From Sphingobium sp. YR768 (lineage in GTDB: Bacteria > Pseudomonadota > Alphaproteobacteria > Sphingomonadales > Sphingomonadaceae), in the NCBI RefSeq assembly GCF_900111125.1, contig NZ_FOGE01000008.1, positions 114,245-178,244 on the forward strand: DNA of 64,000 nt, in the 5' to 3' direction. Position numbers and translations under genes: made by a program. The notes beneath the pieces are model-generated. The model was not told the origin of the DNA and searched no databases. It saw only the letters and a program-made list of their open reading frames with translations. Shown here piece after piece: positions 30,226 to 40,272 of this stretch; the first letter of the stretch is position 1; each line of letters opens with the position of its first letter.

Positions 30226-31167
30226 ATGATCGAACTAAAGCAGTTGCGTAAGTTCCTCGTCGTTGCCGAGCAGGGAAATTTCACGCGCGCAGCCGAACAG
30301 CTCAACATCGCTCAGCCGGCCCTGAGTCGACAAATCGCGCGGCTTGAAGAGCAGTTGGGTGTTGATTTGATCGACCGCCAATCTCGACCATTTCAACTGA
30401 CAAGAGCAGGTCGGCAACTCCAGAAGGAAGCGGCAGCATTACTGGAACAGGCAGGAAAGATGGAGAGGGCCGTTCGCCAGATCGGGTCACGCGCAACGCG
30501 GATACTGAACGTCGCGTTCTCCCCCACGATCGTCTACGGGGGGCTACCAGCTGTAATGTCGCGTTTGGAAGAACAGCTCAGAGATATCGATGTGCGCTGG
30601 TCTGAGCTCAAATCAACTGAATTGGCAGAAAGCCTTCGCAAGGGCTCAATAGACATCGGCTTCAGCAGGCACCGTGATAGCGACGAAAAGATCGTGCATG
30701 TCCGCCTTCGTGATGAAAGGCTTTTCGCGGCATTTTCCCGCCGTCATCCGCTCGCTATGGACGATACAACCGTACGCATAAGTGACCTCGATGGCTTCGA
30801 TCTGATTATCTATCCCTCGAATCCCAAGATGAAGGGCGGATTTGGCGACCAGACGGTGGCATGGTTCGCGCAGTTCGGCAGTATTAATCGGGAGATCCGC
30901 GAGGTCAACGAGATCGATACCGCCCTCGCCCTTGCTGCCGCTGGCATGGGCGTATGCCTGATCCCGGCTACCGCGCGACATTTAAGGTCCGACATCGAGT
31001 ATCGGCTCGTCGACCAAGAAGATGTGCATTTGCCCGTTTATCTGTGCCACCGGTTGCAGGAGGACGAGGCGCTTGTGTCCTCGATCAAAGGCGTCATCCG
31101 CGATTTCATGGCCACAGATGCTGCAGCCTCACTCGATCCCCAATATCAGCATTTTTACGATTTTTAG
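30226..31167 (+). CDS. LysR family transcriptional regulator
   Basis: 313 aa with the N-terminal MIELKQLRKFLVVAEQGNFTRAAEQLNIAQPALSRQIARLEEQLG and a BenM/CatM-like effector domain. The start at 30226 gives the standard LysR N-terminus; an upstream ATG at 30187 adds a non-homologous tail. It converges on the PQQ dehydrogenase gene, separated by a hairpin. Target unknown. Confidence 0.9.
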   Translation: MIELKQLRKFLVVAEQGNFTRAAEQLNIAQPALSRQIARLEEQLGVDLIDRQSRPFQLTRAGRQLQKEAAALLEQAGKMERAVRQIGSRATRILNVAFSPTIVYGGLPAVMSRLEEQLRDIDVRWSELKSTELAESLRKGSIDIGFSRHRDSDEKIVHVRLRDERLFAAFSRRHPLAMDDTTVRISDLDGFDLIIYPSNPKMKGGFGDQTVAWFAQFGSINREIREVNEIDTALALAAAGMGVCLIPATARHLRSDIEYRLVDQEDVHLPVYLCHRLQEDEALVSSIKGVIRDFMATDAAASLDPQYQHFYDF

Positions 31168-31188
31168 CGGATATTCTGCATGAGTAGG

Positions 31189-31222
31189 CGGTCAGCGCCG
31201 TCGCTTGCGACGGCGCTGACCG
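31189..31222. terminator. strong bidirectional hairpin between convergent genes
   Basis: 16-bp perfect GC-rich arms and a 2-nt loop between the LysR stop (31167) and the PQQ dehydrogenase stop (31236). No T-run, but position and stability fit a shared terminator. Confidence 0.72.
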
Positions 31223-31235
31223 CTCTCAGAGCATC

Positions 31236-33644
31236 TTACCGCTTCAACGCATAGGCGACAAGATAGTCCGCCGTCGGCGTGCCCATCACATGATGGCCGC
31301 CGGCCATCATCAGCACATATTGGCGTCCCTTATGCTCGTATGTCATAGGGGTTGCCTGACCGCCAGCGGGCAGCACGGTCGACCAAACGACCTTGCCGGT
31401 CCGGATGTCGATCGCGCGTAGCAGGTTGTCCATGGCTGCGGCGATGAACACCAGGCCGCTTCCGGTCATCATCGGGCCGCCGTTGTTGGGCGTTCCGATT
31501 TCGATCGGCAGGCCCGTGGGGATGTTGAAGGGGCCGTTCGCACGGGCGGTGCCGAGCGGACGCTCCCACAACGTCTTGCGGGTATGCATGTCGATCGCCA
31601 TCACCTTGCCATAGGGTGGCTCATTGCAGAGCATGTTGGTCAGCTTCACCATCAGGATCGACGTTTCGATCGCATAGGGCGTGTCTGCCTGCGGCCCGTT
31701 GCCTTCGACCGGTGTGCCACCCGGCTTGTAGGCCGGGTCATCCATCGAACGCAGGCCCATCTTGTCTGCTTCGGCACGCGGGATCAGGCGTTCGCGAACA
31801 GGCAGGTTGCTGTAGTTGGCAACCAGGATGCCGCGATGCGGATCGTAGGACGTGCTGCCCCAGTCATTGCCGCCGTTGAAGCCGGGATAGACGATCCAGT
31901 GGTCGCCCACGCCCGGAGGCGTGAATTCGCCAAGGTAACGGCTGTCGCGGAACTTGATGCGGCAATAGAGCTGATCCAGCGGGGTCATGCCCCACATTTT
32001 CGCTTCGGTCAGCTTGGGTCCGCTCATTTCGGGCATGCCGATGGACCATGGCTGCGTCGGCGCACGCGGATCCCCCGGAACATTGCCGGCCGGTGCAGGG
32101 CGTTCGACCACAGGGGTCAGCGGCTTGCCGTTGCGACGGTCGAGGATGAAGGTCTGTCCACGCTTGGTGGGGACGATCATCGCCGGGGTGGCCCGGCCCT
32201 TCGCATCGGGATAGTCCAGCAGGGTGACCTGCGAACCCATGTCATAGTCCCAGGCATCCTTATGGACGGTCTGGAATATCCAGCGCTTTTCGCCGGTCTT
32301 GACATCAAGCGCCACGACGGAAGTGCTGACGGCATTTTCCTGCGGGGTGCGCATGGCGCTGTAATAATCGACGGTCGAATTGCCCGTCGGCACATAGACA
32401 AGGCCAAGCTTGGGATCACCGGTCATGGTGGTCCAGGAATTCGGCGTTCCCTTGCTGTAGGTTTCGCCCGGCCCGGGCAGGCCGCGCTTCCCCGGGCGGT
32501 TGACGTCCCACGCCCAGAGGAAGGCGCCGGTTTCGGCGTCATAACCGCGGATCACGCCCGAGGGCGACCAACGGCGCTGACCGTCCATGACCTGCTGGTT
32601 GACGACGATCACACCGTTGACCACAGGAGGCGGAGCGGTGACGGCGGCCATGCCGGGAATGACCTTGCCCATGCCGGTCCACAGGTCGACTTTGCCATCT
32701 TCGCCGAAGCCCGGGCAGGGCTTGCCGGTTTCGGCATCGACCGTAATGAGCTTCATGTTAAGCGTGCCTTCGAGGATGCGCGAATGGCAGCCCTGACCGA
32801 CCGGTATCTTTGCCGATTCATAATAGGTCACGCCACGGCAAGCCGCGGTGTAGGGAATATCCTTTTCCGTGACGTTGGACTTGTAATGCCACACTTCCTT
32901 GCCGGTGGCCGGGTCGACGCGCATCATGTCGTTGGTGGCCGAACACAGGTAAATGCCGTCGCCGACCTTGATCGGCGTGGTTTCCGGCGCCCAGCGATTG
33001 TTTTTCAGATCGGCAGGCATCGAACCGGTGCGGAATGTCCAGGCCGTTTCGAGGTTGCTGATGTTGGCGGGCGTGATCTGCGCCAGCGGGCTGTAGCGGT
33101 TGGCATTGCCGTCGCCGCCATAGTTTTTCCAGTCGGCGGCGATGGAATTTGATGCCGTCGACATGCCGGGGATCGGCTCATCGGGGATAGGACCGGTGGG
33201 CGCCACATAGCCGTGCGGCTGGAACGCCAGTGCTACGCCAACCAGCAATATCGCGGCAATGAGGCCCGAAAAACACATCGCGAATTTACGGGTCGGCCCG
33301 CGATCCAGCGTAGGAAGGATAAGCGTCACGATAAACGCAATGAGGGTCAGCAGCCCCATACGAGGCACCCAGCCCCAATAGTTTGCGCCAGTCTCCCACA
33401 TGGTCCAAAGCAACGTGGCAATCAGAACGCCAGCAAAGCCGAGGGCTCCCGAGATTTTGCGGCGCCACAATTGTACGGCGGAGAACAGCAGTGCGATGCC
33501 TGCAAGCAGATAGTAGCTGGAGCCCGATACGGTCAGCAGGATGATGCCGCCGATCATGAACCAGAGTGAAAGCAGACCAATGAACGCCGCGAGCGGGCGT
33601 AAAAGCCATCCAAGCCCAGGCCTGGGGATCGTTGAAGATGCCAT
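31236..33644 (-). CDS. membrane-bound PQQ-dependent dehydrogenase (glucose/quinate/shikimate type)
   Basis: 802 aa. The N-terminus holds five transmembrane helices (~15-150), followed by a periplasmic eight-bladed PQQ propeller beginning DWKNYGGDGNANRYSPLAQITPANISNLE. Trp-docking repeats (TGKEVWHYK, TGAFLWAW, TGEKRWIFQ, TGKVVWS) recur. It oxidises a sugar or cyclic polyol in the periplasm and passes electrons to ubiquinone. Start 33644 is used since the frame before it lacks a membrane-like lead. Whether glucose, quinate or shikimate is used cannot be decided by eye. Confidence 0.9.
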   Translation of the reverse strand: MASSTIPRPGLGWLLRPLAAFIGLLSLWFMIGGIILLTVSGSSYYLLAGIALLFSAVQLWRRKISGALGFAGVLIATLLWTMWETGANYWGWVPRMGLLTLIAFIVTLILPTLDRGPTRKFAMCFSGLIAAILLVGVALAFQPHGYVAPTGPIPDEPIPGMSTASNSIAADWKNYGGDGNANRYSPLAQITPANISNLETAWTFRTGSMPADLKNNRWAPETTPIKVGDGIYLCSATNDMMRVDPATGKEVWHYKSNVTEKDIPYTAACRGVTYYESAKIPVGQGCHSRILEGTLNMKLITVDAETGKPCPGFGEDGKVDLWTGMGKVIPGMAAVTAPPPVVNGVIVVNQQVMDGQRRWSPSGVIRGYDAETGAFLWAWDVNRPGKRGLPGPGETYSKGTPNSWTTMTGDPKLGLVYVPTGNSTVDYYSAMRTPQENAVSTSVVALDVKTGEKRWIFQTVHKDAWDYDMGSQVTLLDYPDAKGRATPAMIVPTKRGQTFILDRRNGKPLTPVVERPAPAGNVPGDPRAPTQPWSIGMPEMSGPKLTEAKMWGMTPLDQLYCRIKFRDSRYLGEFTPPGVGDHWIVYPGFNGGNDWGSTSYDPHRGILVANYSNLPVRERLIPRAEADKMGLRSMDDPAYKPGGTPVEGNGPQADTPYAIETSILMVKLTNMLCNEPPYGKVMAIDMHTRKTLWERPLGTARANGPFNIPTGLPIEIGTPNNGGPMMTGSGLVFIAAAMDNLLRAIDIRTGKVVWSTVLPAGGQATPMTYEHKGRQYVLMMAGGHHVMGTPTADYLVAYALKR

Positions 33645-34302
33645 GACGATGATTTTCCGATTTATCGTTATAAAGCGCTGATGATCTGCCGAAGACTGGG
33701 CGTTGACCGTTGAAGTCCGATCGGGCGCCAATGGAGCAGTTGGCATGCTCTGGAGGTCACCCAAGCCGCTGGAAGGTCATCAATCTTTCCAGTTTCACTG
33801 CCGGGACATTTTGTCCAAGACCAAAGCCTGCATGGCACTATGCCTATTTTGTTATGGTCGATCATGTTGCGCGCAACTCGCACTAAACCCGGCAATCATT
33901 CATAGGCACGCAAAGGCAACGTGCGCGGCAACAGGCTCGCAGGGCGGATATGTCACCCTGCGAGGCTGTGGGCTAAATCAAAGATTCACAAGCTGCTGGA
34001 GCCGTCAGCCGCTTCAGCTGTTACAGCATCAAGCCGCCTAGTTGCTCCTCTTCGATAGTAAGTCTGGGTCAAGAGTCAGCCTGTCGGCATATCTCCTCTA
34101 ACGTCGTTCCATTCTCCGCTGCTTGAAAATGAACGCTATCTGGGGCTAGCAGAGCCTCGACATGCTCATCGGCGAACTCCCTTGTCCCGCATATGCCAAA
34201 AGCAACGGGGAGTTTCTCACCGAATTCGAACGGTTTTCGGCGAGCGGTTTCCCCAGCGTCCCCTTGACTGTACCAGCACGCCTAGAGAAATAATGACGTG
34301 AA
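33645..34302. other. 658-bp intergenic region, nothing recognised
   Basis: Upstream region of the PQQ dehydrogenase gene and downstream of the GH95 gene. No supported gene, palindrome or repeat was found; the sequence near 34080-34290 reads as interrupted coding frames without a recognisable family. Confidence 0.5.
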
Positions 34303-36681
34303 CTATACTCGGTTCAACTCTGGGCCAGCGAGCCGGACAGTATTTCCCTGGTGAAGCCGAATAGTGCGGCGTATAGCGCCGCAACGGATTTCCCGGATGC
34401 ATCCAGTTGCAGACGCAATAACCACCTCCACGACCTGTTTATGCTTCCAGATAATATCGACAGTGCAGCCTCCTCTTGCCCTGATTCCCCGGATCGAGCC
34501 AGAGGGCCAAGCTGACGGCAGGGCTGGCAGAAGATGAATGGTCATGCCGGTGCTTTGCATCAGCATCTCACAGATACCTGACGTTCCACCGAAATTTCCA
34601 TCAATTTGGAACGGCGGATGGGCATCGAACATATTGGGATAGGTGCGCTCCGATCCCAGCAGATAGGAAAGTATCTGATGCGCATGGTCGCCCTCGCGCA
34701 GCCTTGCAGCCAGATTGATCCTCCACGCAGTCGCCCATCCAGTAGCTTTGTCACCGCGTATTTCGAGCGTCCGTTTGGCAGCGGCTGCCAGTTTCGGCGT
34801 GTCATCAAGATTGATTTGATTGTCGGGAAACAAGCCAAAAAGATGCGAGACATGGCGATGATGCAGATCCTGCGCATCCTTGTCCCAATCGTCTTTCCAT
34901 TCCATCAACTGACCTTGCGAACCAACCCTATTTGGCGCCAGTTTCATCCTCATCGTATCAAGTTCTGCGATGAATGCCGGATCCTTACCCAAAATCTTGG
35001 CAGTCTTTGCCGTGCGGGTGAAGAGCGCTCTGAGAATCTGCATATCCATGGTGGGACCAGCACAAAGCGAGCCGGCTCCATGTCCATGATTGTTTTCAGG
35101 GGAGAGGGACGGGTTTGTCACCATCCAGCCAGTTGCTGGATCTTCGACGAGCGTGTCGAGGAAAAACTCGCAAGCACCCTTCAAGATTGGATACACGCTG
35201 CCAAGATACCGGGCATCGCGCCCATAGTCGTAGCGATCCCAGATATGCAAACATAGCCACGCTCCCCCCATCGGCCAAAGCCCATATTGCGGGCCGTCAA
35301 TAGGCGCCGTGGCCCGCCAGAGATCTGTGTTGTGATGACATACCCAACCGCGCGCACCGTACATTTGTTTAGCTGTAACCGCGCCGGTTTCCGCCAGATC
35401 GCGAACCAATGCGATAAGTGGTTCGACCATTTCGGGCATCGCCGTCGGCTCGGCTGGCCAGTAGTTCATCTGGGTGTTGATATTCACCGTATATTTCGAA
35501 CCCCAAGGTGGATCGATGCTATCGTTCCAGATACCCTGTAGATTGGCGGGCTGCGAGCCCGGACGGGATGAAGTAATAAGCAGATAGCGCCCGTAGCGAA
35601 AATATAGCGCTGCCAAGGCAGGGTCCAGCGCGATTTGCGATCCTTCTATTCGTTCGCTCGTTGGCTTATCCGGTCCGCCTGCCTGACCAAGATCGATCGA
35701 AACACGGCGGTATATAGCGCGATGATCCACCGCAGTACGTTCAGCTATCGCTTGAAACGACTTGCCGCTGGCCTTCGTGATTTGACTCTGGGTGATCGCC
35801 GCAGGATCTGCGCTGACGTCGTCGTAGCTCTTATAGCTCGTTGCCATGGCTATAATGATCGTCACTTCATCCGCCGCCGTCGCCGATAGCTTCCCTTCAC
35901 GCGCGACTATATCGCCGCCCGTCGCAATCATTTTAACACGACATTGGAATTTAAGAGACGCTGCGACGCCATACCGCGCATCGTTCGTTCCAGATAATAG
36001 AAATTGGCCGTCTGGAAGTAGCTGTGCGGACCAGTTTTTCTGCCGTGACGTTGCATGAAGGTCGACCGATATCGAACCTGGCTCGCTTGCTGAGAGCCGG
36101 ATCGCAATAATCTGATCCGCTGGAGAGGTTACGACCTCACGTAGGAAATCCACTGTCCCGACGCGGAAACGAGTTGTATGTAGCGCCGCGTCGATGTCGA
36201 GCGTCCTGCGATAATTTTCGATGTCGATCTTGTCCAACCCTGGGAAGGTCAGCCACAGGTCGCCAAACGACTGGTACGGCATCTGCCGTAGTGGCGTAGC
36301 CATCACCTTTTCCGCTGAAAGCGCCTGAGCCTCGTCGTAACGCCCCTGAAAAATAAGATCACGGACTTGTGCGAGTGCGGACGATGCTTGTGGATTTACC
36401 GGATCATATGGGCCACCTGCCCATAATGTATCTTCATTTAGCTGCAATCGCTCTTCCGCGACGCCGCCAAATATCATTGCGCCGATGCGCCCGTTGCCTA
36501 CTGGGAGCGCCTCAGTCCATTTCCGAGCCGGATCGCGATACCATAGGCAATGTTCGCTCTCAGCCCGCAGCGCAGCTTGGCCTTCGCCCTCAGTCAAAGG
36601 CAGCATCGTAGAGGCCGCGACAGCAGCGCTGCCCGCGATAAAATCTCGACGGTTCAGGGCTAATTCTTCCTTACCCTTCAT
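34303..36681 (-). CDS. GH95 alpha-L-fucosidase/alpha-L-galactosidase
   Basis: 792 aa glycoside hydrolase family 95. A Tat-type signal (NRRDFIAGSAAVAAS, 10-24) is followed by an N-terminal beta domain (LPVGNGRIGAMIFGG.AEERLQLNEDTLWAGGPYDP) and an (alpha/alpha)6 catalytic domain with WGSKYTVNINTQMNYWPAEP, whose Asn residues bind the catalytic water in characterised GH95 enzymes. It also carries NPSLSPEN and QIDGNFGGTSGICEML. It removes terminal alpha-L-fucose or L-galactose from plant polymers such as xyloglucan or xylan side chains. GGAG lies 7 bp before the ATG, and a terminator separates it from the receptor gene upstream. Confidence 0.92.
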   Translation of the reverse strand: MKGKEELALNRRDFIAGSAAVAASTMLPLTEGEGQAALRAESEHCLWYRDPARKWTEALPVGNGRIGAMIFGGVAEERLQLNEDTLWAGGPYDPVNPQASSALAQVRDLIFQGRYDEAQALSAEKVMATPLRQMPYQSFGDLWLTFPGLDKIDIENYRRTLDIDAALHTTRFRVGTVDFLREVVTSPADQIIAIRLSASEPGSISVDLHATSRQKNWSAQLLPDGQFLLSGTNDARYGVAASLKFQCRVKMIATGGDIVAREGKLSATAADEVTIIIAMATSYKSYDDVSADPAAITQSQITKASGKSFQAIAERTAVDHRAIYRRVSIDLGQAGGPDKPTSERIEGSQIALDPALAALYFRYGRYLLITSSRPGSQPANLQGIWNDSIDPPWGSKYTVNINTQMNYWPAEPTAMPEMVEPLIALVRDLAETGAVTAKQMYGARGWVCHHNTDLWRATAPIDGPQYGLWPMGGAWLCLHIWDRYDYGRDARYLGSVYPILKGACEFFLDTLVEDPATGWMVTNPSLSPENNHGHGAGSLCAGPTMDMQILRALFTRTAKTAKILGKDPAFIAELDTMRMKLAPNRVGSQGQLMEWKDDWDKDAQDLHHRHVSHLFGLFPDNQINLDDTPKLAAAAKRTLEIRGDKATGWATAWRINLAARLREGDHAHQILSYLLGSERTYPNMFDAHPPFQIDGNFGGTSGICEMLMQSTGMTIHLLPALPSAWPSGSIRGIRARGGCTVDIIWKHKQVVEVVIASATGCIREIRCGAIRRTIRLHQGNTVRLAGPELNRV

Positions 36682-36838
36682 GTGCTACTCCGTCATGAGG
36701 ATTGGGCCAAGCCACGAAAACTGTGGATCACCAAGCAACGGTCAAAACGTTGAGGACTGCTACCAAAAAATATCCCGACGTCATTAGTCAGCCCGATATC
36801 GTTGGCAGGGAACTGCCCAGAGACCTGACCGGATGCAG

Positions 36839-36873
36839 AAAAAGAGGAGGCGGCATCACGCAATCCCGCCTCC
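36839..36873 (-). terminator. rho-independent terminator of the TonB-dependent receptor gene
   Basis: Stem GGAGGCGG/CCGCCTCC with a 12-nt loop, followed in the reading direction by TCTTTTT, 11 bp after the receptor stop codon. This is the only classic stem plus T-run terminator I saw in the window. Confidence 0.85.
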
Positions 36874-36884
36874 CAGGGGAGAGC

Positions 36885-39800
36885 TCACCAGCTGGCGCGA
36901 AGGCCGACTACGAAATTTCTGCCCGCATATTGACCATTGTAGGGGCGTGCCTCCTGCTTGTCGAAGCGTGTCAGATTGACCTGCTTCAGGAGGTTCTGCG
37001 CCTGGATCGTAAAGACGAACCGTTGATAGAAGGGCAGCGGGAAAGAAAGCTGCGCATCCAAATAGTCTGTTGCGACTGTGTAGAGATCGCCCGCCACGTT
37101 GTCACAAGGGCAAACTCGGTTTAGATTTTCGTCGCGGTGGACATAGGACAGCCGCAGCTGGAAAGCCTTGCTTTCATAATAGGCTGTCGCATTATAGGTC
37201 CATGGCGCGAGGCCGGCAAGCAGAGCATTGGGGTTGAGCGTTGCGGGTACATTGCCCTTTAGCGACTGCTTGATGTGCGTGACGTTCACGTTGAACCCGG
37301 TTCCCTTGATCAGGAAATCGGTCGGCTGCATCCATTGGAACTCCTGGCCCGACAGTTTGATGACCAGGTCGGTGTTCAGGCGTTGCGCCACCTGGATCAC
37401 ATAATTGTCGGGGCCACCCCCCGCATTGATCGCCGCGCGCTGGCGATCCGTCAGTGCCGAGAAATTGATGCCCAGATCGCGGAACGCCCGCTGGGTATTC
37501 AGCACGAAGGGATAATTATGGATATTCTTCCACCAGGCGTTGAAAGTGAGCACCGTGCGTGACTTTGGATACCATTCCAAGCCGATATCGAAATTATCCG
37601 CATAGAACGGCTGAAGCTTGGGATTCCCGGATGTGAACGTCGTCGCATCCAGGTCCAGGCTGAAATTCGGCTGGAGATCAGCCGGATTGACGCCGGTCAC
37701 CGTACGAGCAGCAGCGCCGCGCAACACAAGATTGCGATCCAGCATGTAGGCGAAGTTAGCGCTCGGCAACCAGTTGTCATATTTGTTGGAAAAACTTCTG
37801 ATCGTAACCCCGGTACCACCGACGAGGATGATGTCGTTGACACGGCCGTTTGCGCTCTGGAACGTGCTGGCATAGCGCATGCCCGCATTGAAGCGCAGCT
37901 CCCGACCAAATATCTCCTTTTTGCCGTCGACCATCAGATATCCCGAATTGGTATCTTCGAGCAGATCGCGCCGTGCGTAGGAACTCAGATAATTGGTGGG
38001 GTCGGTACCTGGATTGATGCCCTCCTGAAAATAGTCGAGGTTTACGGTGTTCGCTATCTTGTCGAAGTCCGGGACGAGCCAACCATTGTTGAACCCGGCG
38101 TCGAACGGCGCATTCTTGAACAGGGACATGGACGGCAATGGGACCATGTAATTTGCCAGCTGAGCATCGGGTATCGCCTGCAGCAGAGACTGTTCGGTCG
38201 ATGTGAAGGTCGTGCCGCACTGCCCGCGCAGAAAACATCCTGCTGTGAGGCCACCGCCATAAGCCGTGATGCGGCGATCGAAGCGGTTCTTCATGAAGCC
38301 GACGGAAAACTGGATATTCGATATGTCGCCGCCGACCAAATCGAAACGGAAAGCCTTCTGCTCGAGCTTTTGCCGCGAAACACTGATCGACGCGCTGTTC
38401 CACGCATATTTGTTGAACGTCGCCAGATCCAAATTGCTGGTGATAGAAGGCGTAAGATCGCCAGGAACATAGCTGTATGTAGCATACTGACCAGTCGCCA
38501 CGGGTGTCAGATCGGTTGTTCCCAAATTCTGCTGTGGAATGCCGGCCGGACTGAACGTCAATGGTATGCGGCCGGGGGCGGACTGCATCGTATATTGCAC
38601 CGCCTCGTTCAACAGGCGACCGCTGTTCATCATGCCCGACATCGAAAATTTCAGATTCGGCTGAATGTCCCAGTCCATCCCTGCCGACCTGTAGAACAAG
38701 CTCGATGGTGTGTTGCCACCATCCGACTGGTTCAGGAAATAGGTGTTGGCAAATGTTCCGGATGTCAGAACCTTGTCTTCGTTCAGCTCAAAATCCACAG
38801 GGATTTGATTGTTGTAACTACGCACCACCATCATCAACTGGTGCTGACGAAACTTGTTCTTTACGTCGCTGAACATGGTGTCGACATGGAAACGCAGGTC
38901 GGGGATGGGTCGATATTCGAAATTGAACGAACCCCCAAGGCGGCTACGCTTGCCAACCGTCTGTTCGGCTCGCATCAGTCGTGGAACGAGCGCATAGCTC
39001 AGATCCTGACAACTCAAGCCGGAGGTCCCGCCAGCCGCATTGTTGAGACACATTGTGAGACGCTGACCAGCTGCCGGCAATCCGAGCTCGGAAGGGATAT
39101 TGCCTGGGACCGTCGTGAGCGTCGCCCCCGCACCGCCACCATAGCCGCCAGTCAGAAGGTTGTTCGAATTGCATCCCGTGTTAGGGTTTGCAGTGGTCGG
39201 TCGGGGGCATACCTGCGAAACATTGAGCGAAGTCCAGCCGATCGTGTCGAAGCTTTCGCTGCGATAGTCCCTCCTTGCATAGGCCAGCGCACCCAGGATG
39301 CCAAACTCCCCTATCCCGGTATCAAACCTGTCGCTCACGATCAGCGCAGCGCGCGGAGTGGTGGAGCCATTGGCATCCTGATACTGCCCCTGGGCCTGAA
39401 GGCTGATCTTGAAGCCTTTGCTGTCGAAGGCGCGCAACGGCTGGAGATCGACGACGCCTGCAGTGCCCCCTTCCACCATGTTCGCAGTCGGAGATTTGCT
39501 CAACGTCAAGCGGCGGAACAGCTCGTTGGGTAGCACATCCAATCCGGACCCACGACCTTCGTTGCCAGAATAAGCGGTCGTCGTGGTCGCAAAGCCATTG
39601 ATGGTCGTTACCGTGAAGCCCGCGCTCAAACCGCGCACGTTGATGGTTGTTCCCTCACCGGAACGATCGCGATCGATTTGCACCCCTGGCAATCGCTGTA
39701 ACGATTCCGCCAAGTTCAGGTCCGGGAATTTGCCGACATCCTCAGCATAGATGGAGTCGACAAAATTCGTCGCATTTTTCTTCGTGTTTGCCGAATCCTG

Positions 39801-40067
39801 CAATGATTGCCGGTAGCCGGTCACGATGATGTCGGCCGCCTGCGGATCAAGCGGCAAAACAACCGGGGCTTCCGACGAGACGCGATCCGGCGTCGTTTTG
39901 GGGGCCGGAGGAGCAGGACGGACAGGCGGAGACTTTGACGGCCCTGCATTGGGCGCTGCTGACGTTGATTGCGCTTCCACTGGTTGACCAGCAATTAAAG
40001 CGGCAGCAAGTCCTGTGCTTGACATGAAATGGATGAGACGCGTTTTTGCCAGCATCTTCGGCTTCAT
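36885..40067 (-). CDS. TonB-dependent receptor, probable xylo-oligosaccharide uptake
   Basis: 1060 aa outer-membrane receptor. A signal peptide is followed by a Pro/Ala-rich linker, a TonB box-like DIIVTGYRQSLQ, a plug domain (FPDLNLAESLQRLPGVQIDRDRSGEG) and a large beta-barrel ending NFVVGLRASW with a terminal aromatic residue. GxxIxVRGLS is in the plug. AAGGAGGGG before ATG 40067 fixes the start. It carries a candidate operator shared with the divergent xylan genes, so uptake of glucurono-xylo-oligosaccharides is a good inference. Confidence 0.93.
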   Translation of the reverse strand: MKPKMLAKTRLIHFMSSTGLAAALIAGQPVEAQSTSAAPNAGPSKSPPVRPAPPAPKTTPDRVSSEAPVVLPLDPQAADIIVTGYRQSLQDSANTKKNATNFVDSIYAEDVGKFPDLNLAESLQRLPGVQIDRDRSGEGTTINVRGLSAGFTVTTINGFATTTTAYSGNEGRGSGLDVLPNELFRRLTLSKSPTANMVEGGTAGVVDLQPLRAFDSKGFKISLQAQGQYQDANGSTTPRAALIVSDRFDTGIGEFGILGALAYARRDYRSESFDTIGWTSLNVSQVCPRPTTANPNTGCNSNNLLTGGYGGGAGATLTTVPGNIPSELGLPAAGQRLTMCLNNAAGGTSGLSCQDLSYALVPRLMRAEQTVGKRSRLGGSFNFEYRPIPDLRFHVDTMFSDVKNKFRQHQLMMVVRSYNNQIPVDFELNEDKVLTSGTFANTYFLNQSDGGNTPSSLFYRSAGMDWDIQPNLKFSMSGMMNSGRLLNEAVQYTMQSAPGRIPLTFSPAGIPQQNLGTTDLTPVATGQYATYSYVPGDLTPSITSNLDLATFNKYAWNSASISVSRQKLEQKAFRFDLVGGDISNIQFSVGFMKNRFDRRITAYGGGLTAGCFLRGQCGTTFTSTEQSLLQAIPDAQLANYMVPLPSMSLFKNAPFDAGFNNGWLVPDFDKIANTVNLDYFQEGINPGTDPTNYLSSYARRDLLEDTNSGYLMVDGKKEIFGRELRFNAGMRYASTFQSANGRVNDIILVGGTGVTIRSFSNKYDNWLPSANFAYMLDRNLVLRGAAARTVTGVNPADLQPNFSLDLDATTFTSGNPKLQPFYADNFDIGLEWYPKSRTVLTFNAWWKNIHNYPFVLNTQRAFRDLGINFSALTDRQRAAINAGGGPDNYVIQVAQRLNTDLVIKLSGQEFQWMQPTDFLIKGTGFNVNVTHIKQSLKGNVPATLNPNALLAGLAPWTYNATAYYESKAFQLRLSYVHRDENLNRVCPCDNVAGDLYTVATDYLDAQLSFPLPFYQRFVFTIQAQNLLKQVNLTRFDKQEARPYNGQYAGRNFVVGLRASW

Positions 40068-40211
40068 TTTACCCCTCCTTTTTGTCATTCGCAAACCTCG
40101 CGATTGCAGCCCCTTGAGCCCGCAACCCACGCAATATCCGCAGCACTCCGATTATTTCGGTAGCGCTACCATTTTGAGACCCGCATTAAGCTGTCTTTCA
40201 ACCTATGAGAT

Positions 40212-40238
40212 ATTGGTAATAATTGGTCAAACAGATTG
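40212..40238. promoter_or_regulatory. GntR operator candidate upstream of receptor gene
   Basis: ATTGGTAAT (40212) followed 10 bp later by the 17-mer ATTGGTCAAACAGATTG (40222-40238). The same two elements occur before the mannonate dehydratase gene. ATTGGT half sites are typical for FadR/UxuR-type GntR regulators. Confidence 0.65.
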
Positions 40239-40272
40239 CAACAAAAATATCTGACCCCTTGGCAGCGACGCT

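Noticed and set aside
31584..33152. 522-codon open frame on the + strand
   Set aside because: Antisense to the PQQ dehydrogenase; His/Arg-rich translation is a mirror of its codon bias.
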